This document shows, in pieces, positions 24,856-33,810 of a stretch of 64,000 nucleotides of DNA. Positions within the stretch are counted from its first letter, which is position 1, and each line of letters begins with the position of its first letter. The position numbers and the translations under genes are program-made. The DNA is from Amycolatopsis sp. A133 (GTDB taxonomy: Bacteria > Actinomycetota > Actinomycetes > Mycobacteriales > Pseudonocardiaceae): NCBI RefSeq assembly GCF_031082405.1, contig NZ_JAVHJU010000049.1:1-64000 (forward strand), in the 5' to 3' direction. Below the pieces are notes generated by a model. The model was not told the DNA's origin, did not search any database, and saw nothing but the letters and a program-made list of their open reading frames with translations.

Positions 24856-25413
24856 ATGGCTTCGCCCGCCCGGCCCCCGGGCCGTCCCCGCGCCGGCGTT
24901 CACGACGTCGTGTTCGCCGCGACACTGCGCACGGTTCACGACCTCGGGTACGCGCGCGCCACCGTCGAACGCATCGCCGCGGAGGCCGGCATCGCCAAGA
25001 CGACGATCTACCGGCGCTGGCCGTCCAAGGGCGAGCTGATCGTGGACTGCCTGCTGGACGCGTTCGGCCCCCTGCCGCCGTCGGACGGGAGCCCGGCCGG
25101 GATCTTGTCCGCGGCCATCCGCTGGATCGCCGCGAAGATCGGCGAACCCGGCGTGGGCGACAGCTTCGCCGGCGTGTTCAGCGACGCGGTCAGCGATCCG
25201 GCCCTGCGCGACGTCCTGTCCTCGCGGCTGCAGGACCCGTACCGGCTCGCGCTCCAGGACGCGCTCGGCGAGCCGGAGCAGCGGGTCCTGTTCTTCATCG
25301 ACGTCGTGGTCGGCACGCTGCTGCACCGGATGGGCATGACCGGCCGGCCGATGGCCGGCGCCGACGTCACCGCGCTGGTCGAAATGGTCCTGGCGCACTT
25401 CGCGCGGCAGTGA
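24856..25413 (+). CDS. TetR family regulator
   Basis: 185 residues. The N-terminal helix-turn-helix (about 20-65) reads TVERIAAEAGIAKTTIYRRWPSKGEL, typical of TetR. The C-terminal ligand domain is variable. It lies divergent from the esterase gene, with repeated sites between, so it most likely represses that gene and itself. The ATG at 24856 directly follows the repeats; no strong ribosome site is seen, so the mRNA could be nearly leaderless. Confidence 0.88.
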   Translation: MASPARPPGRPRAGVHDVVFAATLRTVHDLGYARATVERIAAEAGIAKTTIYRRWPSKGELIVDCLLDAFGPLPPSDGSPAGILSAAIRWIAAKIGEPGVGDSFAGVFSDAVSDPALRDVLSSRLQDPYRLALQDALGEPEQRVLFFIDVVVGTLLHRMGMTGRPMAGADVTALVEMVLAHFARQ

Positions 25414-25510
25414 CCGCCGTCACAGCCCGAGCTGTCACATCGGCCCCGGCCGCGGAGTCGTGGGGGTGACGGACCCCGACCGGGGACCGCGAATCCCGCG
25501 AGGAGCTCCG

Positions 25511-25852
25511 ATGTCCACCGCTCACCTGATCGTCACCGTCGCCGCCGCCGCTTGGGTCGGTTTCTCGGCCGTCTCGATGTTCGCCCACGCGAAGTGGGTC
25601 GTGGAGCCGATCACCGAGTACGGCGTGCCCCGGTCGTGGTGGCCGTGGCTCGGCACGGCCAAGGCGGCCGGCGCGCTCGGGCTCATCGCCGGGCTCTTCT
25701 GGCCGCCGATCGGCATCGCGGCGGCGATCGGCCTGGTGCTGTACTTCACCGGCGCGCTCGTCACCGTGGCGCGGGCGCGGTCGTACGCGCACCTGGCGTT
25801 CCCGGTGCTCTACCTGGCGCCGGTCGTCGCTTCGCTGGCCTTGGTGCCCTGA
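25511..25852 (+). CDS. DoxX-like membrane protein
   Basis: 113 residues with four hydrophobic segments, starting MSTAHLIVTVAAAAWVGFSA. The conserved pattern of a short PRSWWPWLGTAKAAGALGLIAGL segment after the first loop is usual for small DoxX-like proteins. The function is unknown. The ATG at 25511 follows AGGAG. Its last 43 bp overlap the convergent hydrolase gene. Confidence 0.78.
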   Translation: MSTAHLIVTVAAAAWVGFSAVSMFAHAKWVVEPITEYGVPRSWWPWLGTAKAAGALGLIAGLFWPPIGIAAAIGLVLYFTGALVTVARARSYAHLAFPVLYLAPVVASLALVP

Positions 25853-26676
25853 TCGGCGAGCCAGGTGAGGGCGTCGCCGGCGTGGCGCAGCACGGACAGG
25901 TGCCCGTCGCCGGGCGTGGGCCGGTGGTCCGCGGCCGGGCACCGCGCGGCGAGCCACGCGCTGTGCGTGGCGGGCACCATCCGGTCCTGCTCGCCGTGCA
26001 CGAGCAGGACGGGCGCGCCGATCGAAGCGGGGTCGCACCCCCACGGGGCGACGTAGGCGAGATCGTCGTCGATCAGCCCGCCGGGCCCGCCGGCGAGGGC
26101 CGCGCGCACGACGTCGTCCAGCCACGACCAGGACCCGGTGAGCGCGGCCATGTCGGCGGCGGTGAAGACGTCGGGATCGAACCGGGCGGCGGCCTCGTGC
26201 TTTTCCTTGGCCGCCCGCCCTTCGGCGGCGGCGCGCAGCGAGGCGGCGCTCGCGGCGGCCATGCCCCCGAACCAGTCGAGCCCCCCGGCGTCATAGGGCG
26301 CCACGGCGGCCAGGCTCGCCACGGCGAGCACCCGCTCCGGCAGCAGAGCGGCACAGGCCAGGGCGTGCGAGCTGCCCCCGGAGTGCCCCATCAGGGCAAA
26401 CTCACCGACCCCGAGCGCATCGGCGACGGCGGTCACGCAGCCGGCGGCGTTCCCGACGGTCCGCCCGGGCACCGGAGTGGAGGCGAGGTAACCGGGCCGG
26501 TCGTAGGACACGAACCGCACCCCGAGCTCCGCGGCGAGGGGGAGCAGGGGTTCGGGCGGCGCCCCGGTGTTGGGGGTGCCGTGGTGCCAGAAGACGGTGA
26601 GCCGCGCGGGGCCGCCGGTGTCGTAGACGTGCAGGGAGCGCCCGCCGGGCAGAGCCAGTTCGGTCTCGGTGACCAT
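25810..26676 (-). CDS. Alpha/beta hydrolase
   Basis: 288 residues with the classic fold. The oxyanion region is WHHGTPNTG, the nucleophile elbow GHSGGSSHALACAAL, the acid lies in VHGEQDRMVP and the His in GDGHLSVL. It resembles esterases or lactonases; the substrate is unknown. The mid-protein lid (about 130-215) is Ala-rich and helical. Its 3' end overlaps the convergent DoxX-like gene by 43 bp. The ATG is at 26674-26676. Confidence 0.87.
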   Translation of the reverse strand: MVTETELALPGGRSLHVYDTGGPARLTVFWHHGTPNTGAPPEPLLPLAAELGVRFVSYDRPGYLASTPVPGRTVGNAAGCVTAVADALGVGEFALMGHSGGSSHALACAALLPERVLAVASLAAVAPYDAGGLDWFGGMAAASAASLRAAAEGRAAKEKHEAAARFDPDVFTAADMAALTGSWSWLDDVVRAALAGGPGGLIDDDLAYVAPWGCDPASIGAPVLLVHGEQDRMVPATHSAWLAARCPAADHRPTPGDGHLSVLRHAGDALTWLADQGTKASEATTGAR

Positions 26677-26923
26677 CGGGCGAGCTTAACGAAGGCGGTG
26701 GCGAAAACCGGGCTGCGGTCCTCGGAAGATCACGACACACCGGCAGCGACCCCCGGCCGACCGGCGACAAGCCGGAATTCCGCGCGCGGTTCAACACCAG
26801 CCCCGGCCGGCCGGCCGGCTACCGCCCGGTGCACTTCACCGCCTCGGGCGTTTCCGCCGCAGCAGGGCAAACCGCCCCGGACGAGGTGGTGTGTCGCCGA
26901 GGTGGGGCCGCCGGTCGGTGACG
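26677..26923. other. 247-bp intergenic region without a recognised gene
   Basis: No coding frame with convincing codon use or ribosome site is seen. It should contain the promoter of the alpha/beta hydrolase and the 3' end region of the esterase gene, both on the minus strand. A plus-strand frame that reads PEFRARFNTSPGRP could be a decayed gene piece, but I cannot support it. Confidence 0.5.
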
Positions 26924-27946
26924 TCAGCGGGCCAGCCGCTCCGCCAGCCAGGCCAGCGAAAGCGGGTACCGGTAATCGATCCCGCCGTGCCCCGCGTCGA
27001 ACAGCTCGAAGTGGATGCGGTCCTCCGGCAGGCCCGCCCGGACCACCTCCGCCCGGAACGCCTCCGCGCCCAGGTCGAGGAACCACTCGTCGCTCGTGCC
27101 CGCGTCGATCCACACCGCTCGCAGCGAGCGGACCGCCTCCGCGTGGCCCGGCACCATGCGGACCGGGTCCCAGTCCAGCCAGCGCTGCCACTGTTCCGGC
27201 CGCAGCGCGCCGGTCCGGGGGTCGAACGGCAGCTCCGGCGTTCCGTCCTCCCGGGCCGAGAAGCACGCCGAAACGCCGAGCATCATCAGCAGGGTCGAAT
27301 CCTCGGGCTTGGTGAACGCCGGGCGGCTGCGGAAGTCCGCCCACCACGCCTGGATGTCCTGGTCGTAGTCGCGCAGCTCGCGGACCGCCTTGCCGAAGTC
27401 CGGGACGTAGCACAGCTCGTACAGCGCATCACCCGCGTGCGTCGCCAGCGCACCGAACAGGTCCGGCCGCAGCATCGGGGTGATCATCGCGCCGAAGCCG
27501 CCCGACGACTTGCCGGTGATCGCGCGGGAGTCGCGGCCGGGGAGGGTCCGGTAGTGCTCGTCGACCCACGGCACGATCTCGTCGCACAGGTAGGAGTGGT
27601 AGCGGCCGGTGCCCGGCGAATCGACGAACTGCGAGCCGCCGTACGCGGTCCACGCGTCGACGTACACCACGATGCAGCCCGGGGCGCCGCCGGCGAAGAC
27701 GGCGTCGGCCGTCTCCACGAACGGCTGCCGGAACGGTGTCCGGTTGGCCCACATCGTCAGGTGCCCGGTGTAGCCCTGGATGACGTACACCGCCGGGTAC
27801 CGCTCGTCGCCGTCGTCGTAGCCGGGCGGGACGTACACCCACAGCGGCCGTTCGTGCGGGTCGTCGAGCGGGTTGCCGCGCAACAGCGCGGAGGTCACGG
27901 TGTGCCGGTCGAGCCGGCCGGCGAGTTCCCCGTCCCAGGGCAGCAT
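26924..27946 (-). CDS. Putative esterase (esterase D/antigen 85-like fold)
   Basis: 340 residues of the alpha/beta-hydrolase putative esterase family. Features are PLWVYVPPGYDD near residue 35, the nucleophile Ser in ITGKSSGGFGAM and His in LFDAGHGGIDYRYP. Such enzymes hydrolyse acyl esters or conjugates. No signal peptide is seen. The ATG at 27944-27946 is chosen because the codon 12 nt upstream is TTG. The gene is divergent from the DUF3291 gene, with 32 bp between starts. Confidence 0.82.
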   Translation of the reverse strand: MLPWDGELAGRLDRHTVTSALLRGNPLDDPHERPLWVYVPPGYDDGDERYPAVYVIQGYTGHLTMWANRTPFRQPFVETADAVFAGGAPGCIVVYVDAWTAYGGSQFVDSPGTGRYHSYLCDEIVPWVDEHYRTLPGRDSRAITGKSSGGFGAMITPMLRPDLFGALATHAGDALYELCYVPDFGKAVRELRDYDQDIQAWWADFRSRPAFTKPEDSTLLMMLGVSACFSAREDGTPELPFDPRTGALRPEQWQRWLDWDPVRMVPGHAEAVRSLRAVWIDAGTSDEWFLDLGAEAFRAEVVRAGLPEDRIHFELFDAGHGGIDYRYPLSLAWLAERLAR

Positions 27947-27978
27947 GCCGCCAGTCAACCACGGTCTACGCTGGCGCG

Positions 27979-28440
27979 GTGGCCGAGCTGGCTCAGGTGA
28001 ACGTCGCGGTGCCGCGGGCGCCGCTGGACGATCCGGTCATGGCCGGGTTCGCGAACGCCTTCGACGCCGTCGCGCGGCTGGCGGAAGCCGCACCCGGGTT
28101 CGTCTGGCGGCTGGGCGCGGGATCCGGGCACGCGATCGTTGCGGCGCACGGCGGCGTCGGCCTGGTCGTCAACGTGTCGGTGTGGCGCGACTACCGGAGC
28201 CTGCACGAATTCGTCTACCGCAGCGCGCACGGGCAGTTCTTGCTGCGCCGCCGCCGCTGGTTCGCGCGGACGCCGCAGCCGTCGACGGCCCTGTGGTGGG
28301 TGCCGGACGGCGGCCGCCCCGGCGTGGAGCCGGCACTGGCGCGGTTGCGGTACCTCCGCGACCACGGGCCGTCCCCGCAAGCGTTTTCGCTGCTGCGCCG
28401 GTTCGGGGCGGACGGGCGACCGCTGCGCCGCGGCGGGTAA
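27979..28440 (+). CDS. DUF3291 family protein
   Basis: 153 residues; the N-terminal LAQVNVAVPRAPLDDPVMAGF and central VWRDYRSLHEFVYRSAHGQF, followed by TALWWVPDG, are typical of DUF3291, a ferredoxin-like family related to antibiotic biosynthesis monooxygenases. The activity is not established. GTG start; the short divergent spacer suggests a shared promoter region with the esterase. Confidence 0.82.
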   Translation: MAELAQVNVAVPRAPLDDPVMAGFANAFDAVARLAEAAPGFVWRLGAGSGHAIVAAHGGVGLVVNVSVWRDYRSLHEFVYRSAHGQFLLRRRRWFARTPQPSTALWWVPDGGRPGVEPALARLRYLRDHGPSPQAFSLLRRFGADGRPLRRGG

Positions 28441-28482
28441 TCCGGTCGCCGCGGCCCGGTCGCCTCTGGCACGATCGCCCGG

Positions 28483-29385
28483 GTGCGCCCGGTCGAGATC
28501 GCCTGCGACGAGTCGGGCTCGGAGGGCGAGAACCTGCTCGGCGGCGAGACGGACGTCTTCGCCCACGCCGGCATCCGGATGCCCGTGCCCGAGGCGGTCG
28601 CCTGCGTGCGCGAGATCCGCGCCCGCATCGGCTCGCCCGCCGAGGAGTACAAGGCCAACCACCTGCTGCGCGCCAAGCACCGCGCGGTGCTCGAATGGCT
28701 GCTCGCTCCGGACGGCCCGCTCGACGGCCGCGGCCACGTGCACCTGACCGGCAAGACGTTCTTCGCCGTGCGCGCCGCGGTCACGCTGCTCGCCGAGCAG
28801 GGGACCGGCACGATGGCCCGCACCCTCCACCGCACGGGCCCGGCCGCCTTCGGCGCCGCCCGCTGGGAGTTCTTCCTGACCGCGTTCACCAGCGTGCTGC
28901 GGCGGAAGCCCCGTCGCGGCGTGACGACGTCGCCGGAGGAGTTCTTCGCGCTGGTCGACGAACTCGCCGCGGTCCCGGGCGAAGCCGGCGAGATCGTCGC
29001 CTCGTTCCGCGGCGGCGCCGAGCGCGTCGCCGCTTACCGGGCCCGGCCGGCGAGCGATCCGGGCCTGGACCCGCTGGTGCCCGCGGTGATCCACACCGTC
29101 CGGTACTGGAGCGGCGAGGGCACCCCGGTCGAGCTGGTCCACGACGAGCAGCTGGCCCTCACCCCCGAGCGCGTGCTGCAGCTCAAGGCCACCCTCGGCC
29201 CGCGCCTGGCGGGCGTGCGGTTCGTCGACTCCCGGTCGGACGCCCGGGTCCAGATCGCCGACTTCCTGGCCGGCGTGGCCCGCCGCATCGCCTCCGACGA
29301 GCTGAACGGCCGCGGGGACCCCGGGTTGACGACCCTGCTGGAGTCCTTTATGGACGTCTCGGTCCGGGAGGGGCTCAGCGGGTGA
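28483..29385 (+). CDS. DUF3800-like protein
   Basis: 300 residues. The N-terminal IACDESGSEG and C-terminal FVDSRSDARVQIADFLAGVAR carry the paired acidic residues of the DUF3800 family, which has an RNase H-like fold. A catalytic role with metal ions is likely but unproved. It starts with GTG 42 bp after the DUF3291 gene. DUF3800 proteins are often found near mobile or defence genes; no such genes adjoin it here. Confidence 0.72.
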   Translation: MRPVEIACDESGSEGENLLGGETDVFAHAGIRMPVPEAVACVREIRARIGSPAEEYKANHLLRAKHRAVLEWLLAPDGPLDGRGHVHLTGKTFFAVRAAVTLLAEQGTGTMARTLHRTGPAAFGAARWEFFLTAFTSVLRRKPRRGVTTSPEEFFALVDELAAVPGEAGEIVASFRGGAERVAAYRARPASDPGLDPLVPAVIHTVRYWSGEGTPVELVHDEQLALTPERVLQLKATLGPRLAGVRFVDSRSDARVQIADFLAGVARRIASDELNGRGDPGLTTLLESFMDVSVREGLSG

Positions 29386-29391
29386 GCCGCC

Positions 29392-29880
29392 TCACCCGTC
29401 TTCGCCGGTCGCCGAAAGGAACGCCGCGAAGTCGTCGGTGAACCGCAGGAGCAGGTCGTAGAAGGTCCGGCGGTCCTCCGGCGACCACCCGGACAACGCC
29501 TCGCCGAACCAGCCGAGCAGCGTCGTGACGTACCGGTCGGCTATCCCGGCGCCGTCCGGGGTCAGCTCGACCAGCCGGGCGCGCCGGTCGTCGGGATCGG
29601 CCAGTCCGCGCACCAGCCGCCGTCGTTCGAGCACGTGCAGGTGCCGCGTGACGTGCGGTCCGGCGACCTGCATCCGGTCCGCGATCTCCCCGACGCGCAG
29701 CGCCTTCCCGGTCATGTGCAGCGAAAGGATGATCGACAGGCCGGGCCGGTCGAGGTCGGCCCCGATCGCCTTCATCGCCCGTTCGCCGAGGCCACTGCGG
29801 TTCATCAGGTTGCCCAGCTGCATGATCCGGGGCAGCACGGAGCGCAGCTCGGCCACGTCGCCGGCTTCTGTGTCGGCCAT
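29392..29880 (-). CDS. MarR family regulator
   Basis: 162 residues. The winged helix (about 60-115) is clear: ALRVGEIADRMQVAGPHVTRHLHVLERRRLV, then DPDDRRARLVELT. It is divergent from a flavin monooxygenase gene, and two mirrored copies of one palindrome lie before the two starts. It therefore probably represses both genes and responds to an aromatic or other compound handled by the monooxygenase. ATG 29878-29880 follows AGAGG; the preceding GTG is possible. Confidence 0.88.
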   Translation of the reverse strand: MADTEAGDVAELRSVLPRIMQLGNLMNRSGLGERAMKAIGADLDRPGLSIILSLHMTGKALRVGEIADRMQVAGPHVTRHLHVLERRRLVRGLADPDDRRARLVELTPDGAGIADRYVTTLLGWFGEALSGWSPEDRRTFYDLLLRFTDDFAAFLSATGEDG

Positions 29881-29892
29881 CACACCTCTTAG

Positions 29893-29909
29893 ATAGCTAA
29901 CTTAGGTAT
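29893..29909. promoter_or_regulatory. MarR operator, regulator side
   Basis: ATAGCTAACTTAGGTAT is a near-palindrome with 8-bp arms (one mismatch) around a central C, 13 bp upstream of the marR-type start. Its reverse complement matches the site at 29963-29979 except at the centre. Confidence 0.75.
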
Positions 29910-29962
29910 ATATTCGGGTCAGGTCGGGATGTCGCTCAGGCATTGTCGCACCTCCAATCTAG

Positions 29963-29979
29963 ATACCTAACTTAGCTAT
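29963..29979. promoter_or_regulatory. MarR operator, monooxygenase side
   Basis: ATACCTAACTTAGCTAT lies directly before the AGGAG ribosome site of the monooxygenase gene, so a bound repressor would block initiation. It is the inverted counterpart of the site at 29893-29909. Confidence 0.75.
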
Positions 29980-29989
29980 AGGAGATGTC

Positions 29990-31177
29990 ATGACCAGTCG
30001 ATCAGTCCTGATTTCGGGCGCGAGCATCGCCGGTCCCGCCCTGGCCTTCTGGCTGCGGCAGGCGGGGTTCGAGGTCACCGTTGTGGAGAAGACGCCCGAA
30101 CTGCGGGTCGGCGGTTACCCCATCGACGTCCGCGGCACGGCCCTGGACGCCGTCCGGCGGATGGGGATCCTGCCCCGGCTGCGCGACCTGCACATCTCCA
30201 CCCGGCGGCTGACCTTCCTCGACGCCGACGGCGGGGAAGTGGCGTCGCTGGACCCGAACGCGGTCATCGGCGGCGTCGACGGCGACGACCTCGAAATCCG
30301 CCGGGGCGACCTGATCCGCACGCTGTACGACCTGGTGCGCGACGACGCCGATTTCCGCTTCGGCGACTCCGTCGAAACCCTCACGCAGGACGCCGACGGC
30401 GTCGACGTCACCTTCCGGAGCGGCCGCCGGGGCACCTACGACCTGGTGATCGGAGCCGACGGCCTGCATTCCCGCACTCGCGGGCTGGTCTTCGGCGACG
30501 AGGCGCGGTTCCACCGCTACCTCGGCTACAGCTTCGCCGGGTTCACCATGCCCAACAACTTCGGGCTCTTCCGCGAGGGGCTCGCGTGGAGCACCCCCGG
30601 CAAGGGCGCGGCGCTGTACGCGGTCCTCGACAGCGAAGAGGTCCACGGCTTCCTGGTCTTCGCCCGGGCGGAAGCGCCGATCGAGGCGTTCCGCGACCCC
30701 GAGGCCCAGCGCGACCTGATCGCCCGCACCTTCGAGGGTGACGGCTGGGAGATTCCGCGCATGGTCGCGGCGATGCGAGAAGCCGACGACCTGTTCTTCG
30801 ACGTGATCAGCCAGATCCACCTGCCGCGCTGGTCGGCCGGCCGCGTCGCGCTCGTCGGCGACGCCGCCCACGCCCCGTCCTTCCTGACCGGCCAGGGCAC
30901 CAGCCTCGCGCTCGCCGGCGCGTACGTGCTCGGCCACGCCCTGGCCACCATCCCGGACCACGCCGAGGCCTTCGCGGCCTACGAGAGCCGGTTGCGGGAC
31001 TTCGTCGGACGCAACCAGGCCATGGTCGGCGAAGGCCAGGCGACGCTCTTCCCCGCGACGGCGGAAGCGCTCGAGCGACGCAACGCCGCGCTCCGGCAGC
31101 TCACCACGGTGCCGCGCACGCCGCGCCCCGAGCACTCGGCGCTCACGCTGCCGGACTTCCCCGTCCGGGCGAGGTGA
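29990..31177 (+). CDS. FAD-dependent monooxygenase (PHBH/TetX-like)
   Basis: 395 residues of the class A flavoprotein monooxygenases. The FAD-binding motif is ISGASIAGPALAFWL (residues 8-22), the DG motif is DLVIGADGLHSRTR (about 155) and the GD motif is VALVGDAAHAPSFLTGQG (about 285). It hydroxylates an aromatic or polyketide-like substrate with NAD(P)H and O2; the substrate is unknown. The ATG follows AGGAG. A MarR regulator is divergent, suggesting induction by a toxic compound. Confidence 0.9.
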   Translation: MTSRSVLISGASIAGPALAFWLRQAGFEVTVVEKTPELRVGGYPIDVRGTALDAVRRMGILPRLRDLHISTRRLTFLDADGGEVASLDPNAVIGGVDGDDLEIRRGDLIRTLYDLVRDDADFRFGDSVETLTQDADGVDVTFRSGRRGTYDLVIGADGLHSRTRGLVFGDEARFHRYLGYSFAGFTMPNNFGLFREGLAWSTPGKGAALYAVLDSEEVHGFLVFARAEAPIEAFRDPEAQRDLIARTFEGDGWEIPRMVAAMREADDLFFDVISQIHLPRWSAGRVALVGDAAHAPSFLTGQGTSLALAGAYVLGHALATIPDHAEAFAAYESRLRDFVGRNQAMVGEGQATLFPATAEALERRNAALRQLTTVPRTPRPEHSALTLPDFPVRAR

Positions 31178-31187
31178 GGGACCCCGG

Positions 31188-31658
31188 TCAGATCCGGACC
31201 GCCAGCCAGATCGCCGCCGCCAGTGGCAGGACCGCCACGGCGAACGCGATCAGGAAGTGGCCCACGGCGACGGTGGTCACGGCGAGGGACCGGCCGAGGG
31301 GGAGCCGGTCCAGGGCGTCGTCGTCCTCCTCCGGGAAGAACCGCCCGCCTCGCCGCATCGCGGCGACCGCGACCACCCAGAACGCGAGGACCCCGATCGC
31401 GATGACCACCACGCGGGCCGACCCCCGGCCGCCCCCGCCGAGCAGGCCGTCCAGCGCCAGGAACTCGGCCGAAACGCCCAAGGCGATCGACACCAGCATC
31501 GCCGTGCTGAACACGACGCTCAAGGACTTGGGCGGCGGCGAACCGGGCGACGGCTCGGCCCGCTTCGGCCGGTCGGTCCGCTCCGCCAGCACGACGGCGA
31601 GCAACAGCGCGGGGATGACCTGCGCCGTGGTGGCCCAGAACTCGTTCGTGATCAGCAC
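31188..31658 (-). CDS. Four-helix membrane protein
   Basis: About 156 residues with four hydrophobic segments (about 10-25, 50-70, 85-105 and 130-155), including VVVIAIGVLAFWVVAVAAM. A charged loop (FFPEEDDDALDRL) precedes the last helix. No domain is recognised. GTG at 31656-31658 is preferred because further upstream sequence is Arg/Ser-rich and would overlap the promoter of the divergent sirtuin gene. Confidence 0.65.
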   Translation of the reverse strand: MLITNEFWATTAQVIPALLLAVVLAERTDRPKRAEPSPGSPPPKSLSVVFSTAMLVSIALGVSAEFLALDGLLGGGGRGSARVVVIAIGVLAFWVVAVAAMRRGGRFFPEEDDDALDRLPLGRSLAVTTVAVGHFLIAFAVAVLPLAAAIWLAVRI

Positions 31659-31722
31659 CGGGAAAGGATGCCCGATCCGCGCCTGCCGCGTGGTCCGCAC
31701 CCGGCGCACGTACCCTGGCCTG

Positions 31723-32616
31723 GTGCGGACCCGCCCCACCCTGTCCTGGACGTCGGCGGACGCGCCGCTGCCGCGGACGTCCAGCCTCGACGAGCTGACG
31801 GACGTCGTCGCTCGCGGGCGTGTTGCCGTGCTCAGCGGGGCCGGGCTGTCCACCGAATCCGGGATCCCGGACTACCGCGGCGAAAGCGGCAGCCTGCGCC
31901 GGCACACGCCGATGACCTACGACGAGTTCGTCACCAGCGCCGAAGGGCGGCAGCGGTACTGGGCGCGCAGCCACCTCGGCTGGCGCACCATCGCCCGCGC
32001 CGACCCCAACGACGGTCACCGGGCCGTGACCGCCCTGCGCGAGGGCGGTTACGTCTCCGGTGTCATCACGCAGAACGTCGACGGCCTGCACCAGGCGGCG
32101 GGCACCGCGGACGCCGTCGAGCTGCACGGGAGCCTGGACCGCGTCGTCTGCCTGGGCTGTCGCCGCACCGGCCCGCGTGCGGACCTCGACCGGCGGCTGC
32201 GGGCGGCCAACCCCGGCTTCACGGGGGAAGCCACCCGGATCAACCCGGACGGCGACGCCGAACTGCCCGGCGACGTCGTGCGCCGGTTCCGGCCGGTGCC
32301 GTGCGAGGCCTGCGGGGGCATCCTCAAGCCGGACGTCGTGTTCTTCGGCGAGAACGTGCCGCGGCCGCGGGTCGAGGAGTGCTACCGGCTGGTCGACGCC
32401 GCCGCGGCGCTGCTGGTGCTCGGCTCCTCCCTGACGGTGATGTCCGGGCTGCGGTTCGTCCGCCACGCGGCGAACGCGGGCAAGCCGGTGGTGATCGTCA
32501 ACCGCGGCGAAACCCGGGGCGACCGCTACGCCTCGGTGCGGGTCGACCGGCCGCTGGGGCCCGCGCTCACCGAGCTGGTGGGCCGGCTGGGCGAGGCTCG
32601 CGGCCGAACCGGGTGA
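31723..32616 (+). CDS. Sir2-family NAD-dependent protein deacylase
   Basis: 297 residues of the sirtuin family. Present are the NAD motif GAGLSTESGIPDYRG (residues 39-53), TQNVDGLH, the catalytic His135 in ELHGS and four zinc-binding cysteines (Cys143, 146, 194, 197). It should remove acyl groups from lysines of target proteins. GTG 31723 gives a normal length. The first 20 residues are outside the family core. Its 3' end overlaps the convergent TIGR03086 gene by 50 bp. Confidence 0.93.
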   Translation: MRTRPTLSWTSADAPLPRTSSLDELTDVVARGRVAVLSGAGLSTESGIPDYRGESGSLRRHTPMTYDEFVTSAEGRQRYWARSHLGWRTIARADPNDGHRAVTALREGGYVSGVITQNVDGLHQAAGTADAVELHGSLDRVVCLGCRRTGPRADLDRRLRAANPGFTGEATRINPDGDAELPGDVVRRFRPVPCEACGGILKPDVVFFGENVPRPRVEECYRLVDAAAALLVLGSSLTVMSGLRFVRHAANAGKPVVIVNRGETRGDRYASVRVDRPLGPALTELVGRLGEARGRTG

Positions 32617-33154
32617 GCAGCCGATCCTGGCGGGACGCGCCGGGCGCCGCGGGCGGCGGCTCGGCGAAGACCCGCGGACCGAGGGCCAGCCCGGCGAAGA
32701 TCGTGTCGTGGTCGTCGTCGATCCACGCGACCAGGCCCGGGTCGAGGGTCTCGTCGGCGCCGAGCGCGCGGGCGAGGTCCCAGGTGTGCACGGTGCTGTC
32801 CGCCGTGCGCACGGCCAGCGCCCGCCGCCCGGTGAGCTCGCCGAGCGGGTAGTCGACCACGCGGTCCAGCGCGCCTTCCCCGGCGAAGGCGTCCGCGCAG
32901 GCCCGGACCGAGGCGGTGTACGCGGCGACGGGATCGTCGCCGAGGGCGTCTTCGTCCCGCCGGGCCAGGAACTCATCCCGGGTCGCGCCGCGCAGCAGGC
33001 CGATGTAGTTGAGGTTGCCGCGGGTCATGTGGTTGACCAGCGCCCGCACGTCCCACTCGCTGCACGGCGTCGGGGCGGCCCAGCCGCCGGGCGGTACCGC
33101 GCGGAGGTGGTGCTCGAAACCCCGGGAGGCGAGGAGGAAGCGGTCGAGGAGCAT
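32567..33154 (-). CDS. TIGR03086-type DinB-like metal-binding protein
   Basis: 195 residues of the mycothiol-dependent maleylpyruvate isomerase-like/DinB superfamily. The conserved TPCSEWDVRALVNHMTRGN (about 29-47) and HTWDLARALGADETLD segments carry the metal-ligand histidines. Many relatives use mycothiol, the actinobacterial thiol; the substrate here is unknown. It begins with ATG at 33154. A GGGTAA-type element about 75 bp upstream may be a stress promoter, but the match is weak. Confidence 0.82.
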   Translation of the reverse strand: MLLDRFLLASRGFEHHLRAVPPGGWAAPTPCSEWDVRALVNHMTRGNLNYIGLLRGATRDEFLARRDEDALGDDPVAAYTASVRACADAFAGEGALDRVVDYPLGELTGRRALAVRTADSTVHTWDLARALGADETLDPGLVAWIDDDHDTIFAGLALGPRVFAEPPPAAPGASRQDRLLTRFGREPRPAGPPAR

Positions 33155-33314
33155 GGCGGCCAGTCTGGCCCGGCCCGGGGCGGCGACGCTCGCGGGTATC
33201 GGACGTCGCCCGCGAACCGGTCCGGGCGAGTGGGGGTTACCCGTCCGGACCGGCTCTGGCGACGGACCTCCACAGCCTGTCGTCGCCCGGAAGACGCGGC
33301 GGCCGCCCCGGTCG

Positions 33315-33770
33315 TTACACCGGCTGCAGCCCCGCCCACGACCAGCGCGGCACGGCCAGCCCGGCGGGGACCTCGCCGGGCGGGCCGGGGTAGGCGAGCA
33401 CTTCGGCCACCGCCCACTCCATGTAGGACCGCAGCGCGGCGCGGAACTCCGGATCGGCGGGCAGGCCGGCGTCGTCCGCGGCCTGCACGAAGCAGGCGAC
33501 GAACCGGCGGCCGAGGTCGCTGATGTCGCCGTTGCCGGCGTGCATCCGGAGCATCGCCGAATGGTCGCTGCACTCGCGGCTGAACCGCGGCGGCCCGCCC
33601 ATGACCTCGGCCCAGTACCAGGCGAGCCGGTCGACGTGCTGCGGGTGCTGGTCGGGTTTCGAGAACGGGTGGTTCAGCTCCGGGTCGGCCAGGCAGCGTG
33701 CGTGGTGGGCGGCGGCCAGCGCGCGGAACGCGGGCTCGCCGCTGGCGAATTCGTACAGCGTCGGACGCAT
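33315..33770 (-). CDS. Truncated haemoglobin-like protein
   Basis: 151 residues, globin-like. The pattern LADPELNHPFSKPDQHPQHVDRLAWYWAEVMGGPPRF matches truncated haemoglobins, with proximal-His candidates in HPQHVDR and HSAMLRMH. Such proteins bind O2 or NO and can detoxify nitrosative stress. The C-terminal PRWSWAGLQPV tail is longer than in the minimal fold. It lies 40 bp after the thioredoxin-reductase-like gene, on the same strand, so joint expression is likely. Confidence 0.78.
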   Translation of the reverse strand: MRPTLYEFASGEPAFRALAAAHHARCLADPELNHPFSKPDQHPQHVDRLAWYWAEVMGGPPRFSRECSDHSAMLRMHAGNGDISDLGRRFVACFVQAADDAGLPADPEFRAALRSYMEWAVAEVLAYPGPPGEVPAGLAVPRWSWAGLQPV

Positions 33771-33810
33771 CCGCCGAGAGTGGCACGCGGGACCGCCGGA
33801 CGCCAGGACT

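Noticed and set aside
26677-26923. Possible gene remnant reading PEFRARFNTSPGRP on the plus strand
   Set aside because: I could not match it to a family with confidence, and it has no start or ribosome site.
33190-33240. SigB-like GGGTAA/GGGTAT boxes near 33190-33240
   Set aside because: The -35 match is poor or no gene follows in the right orientation, so I did not count them in the regulon.
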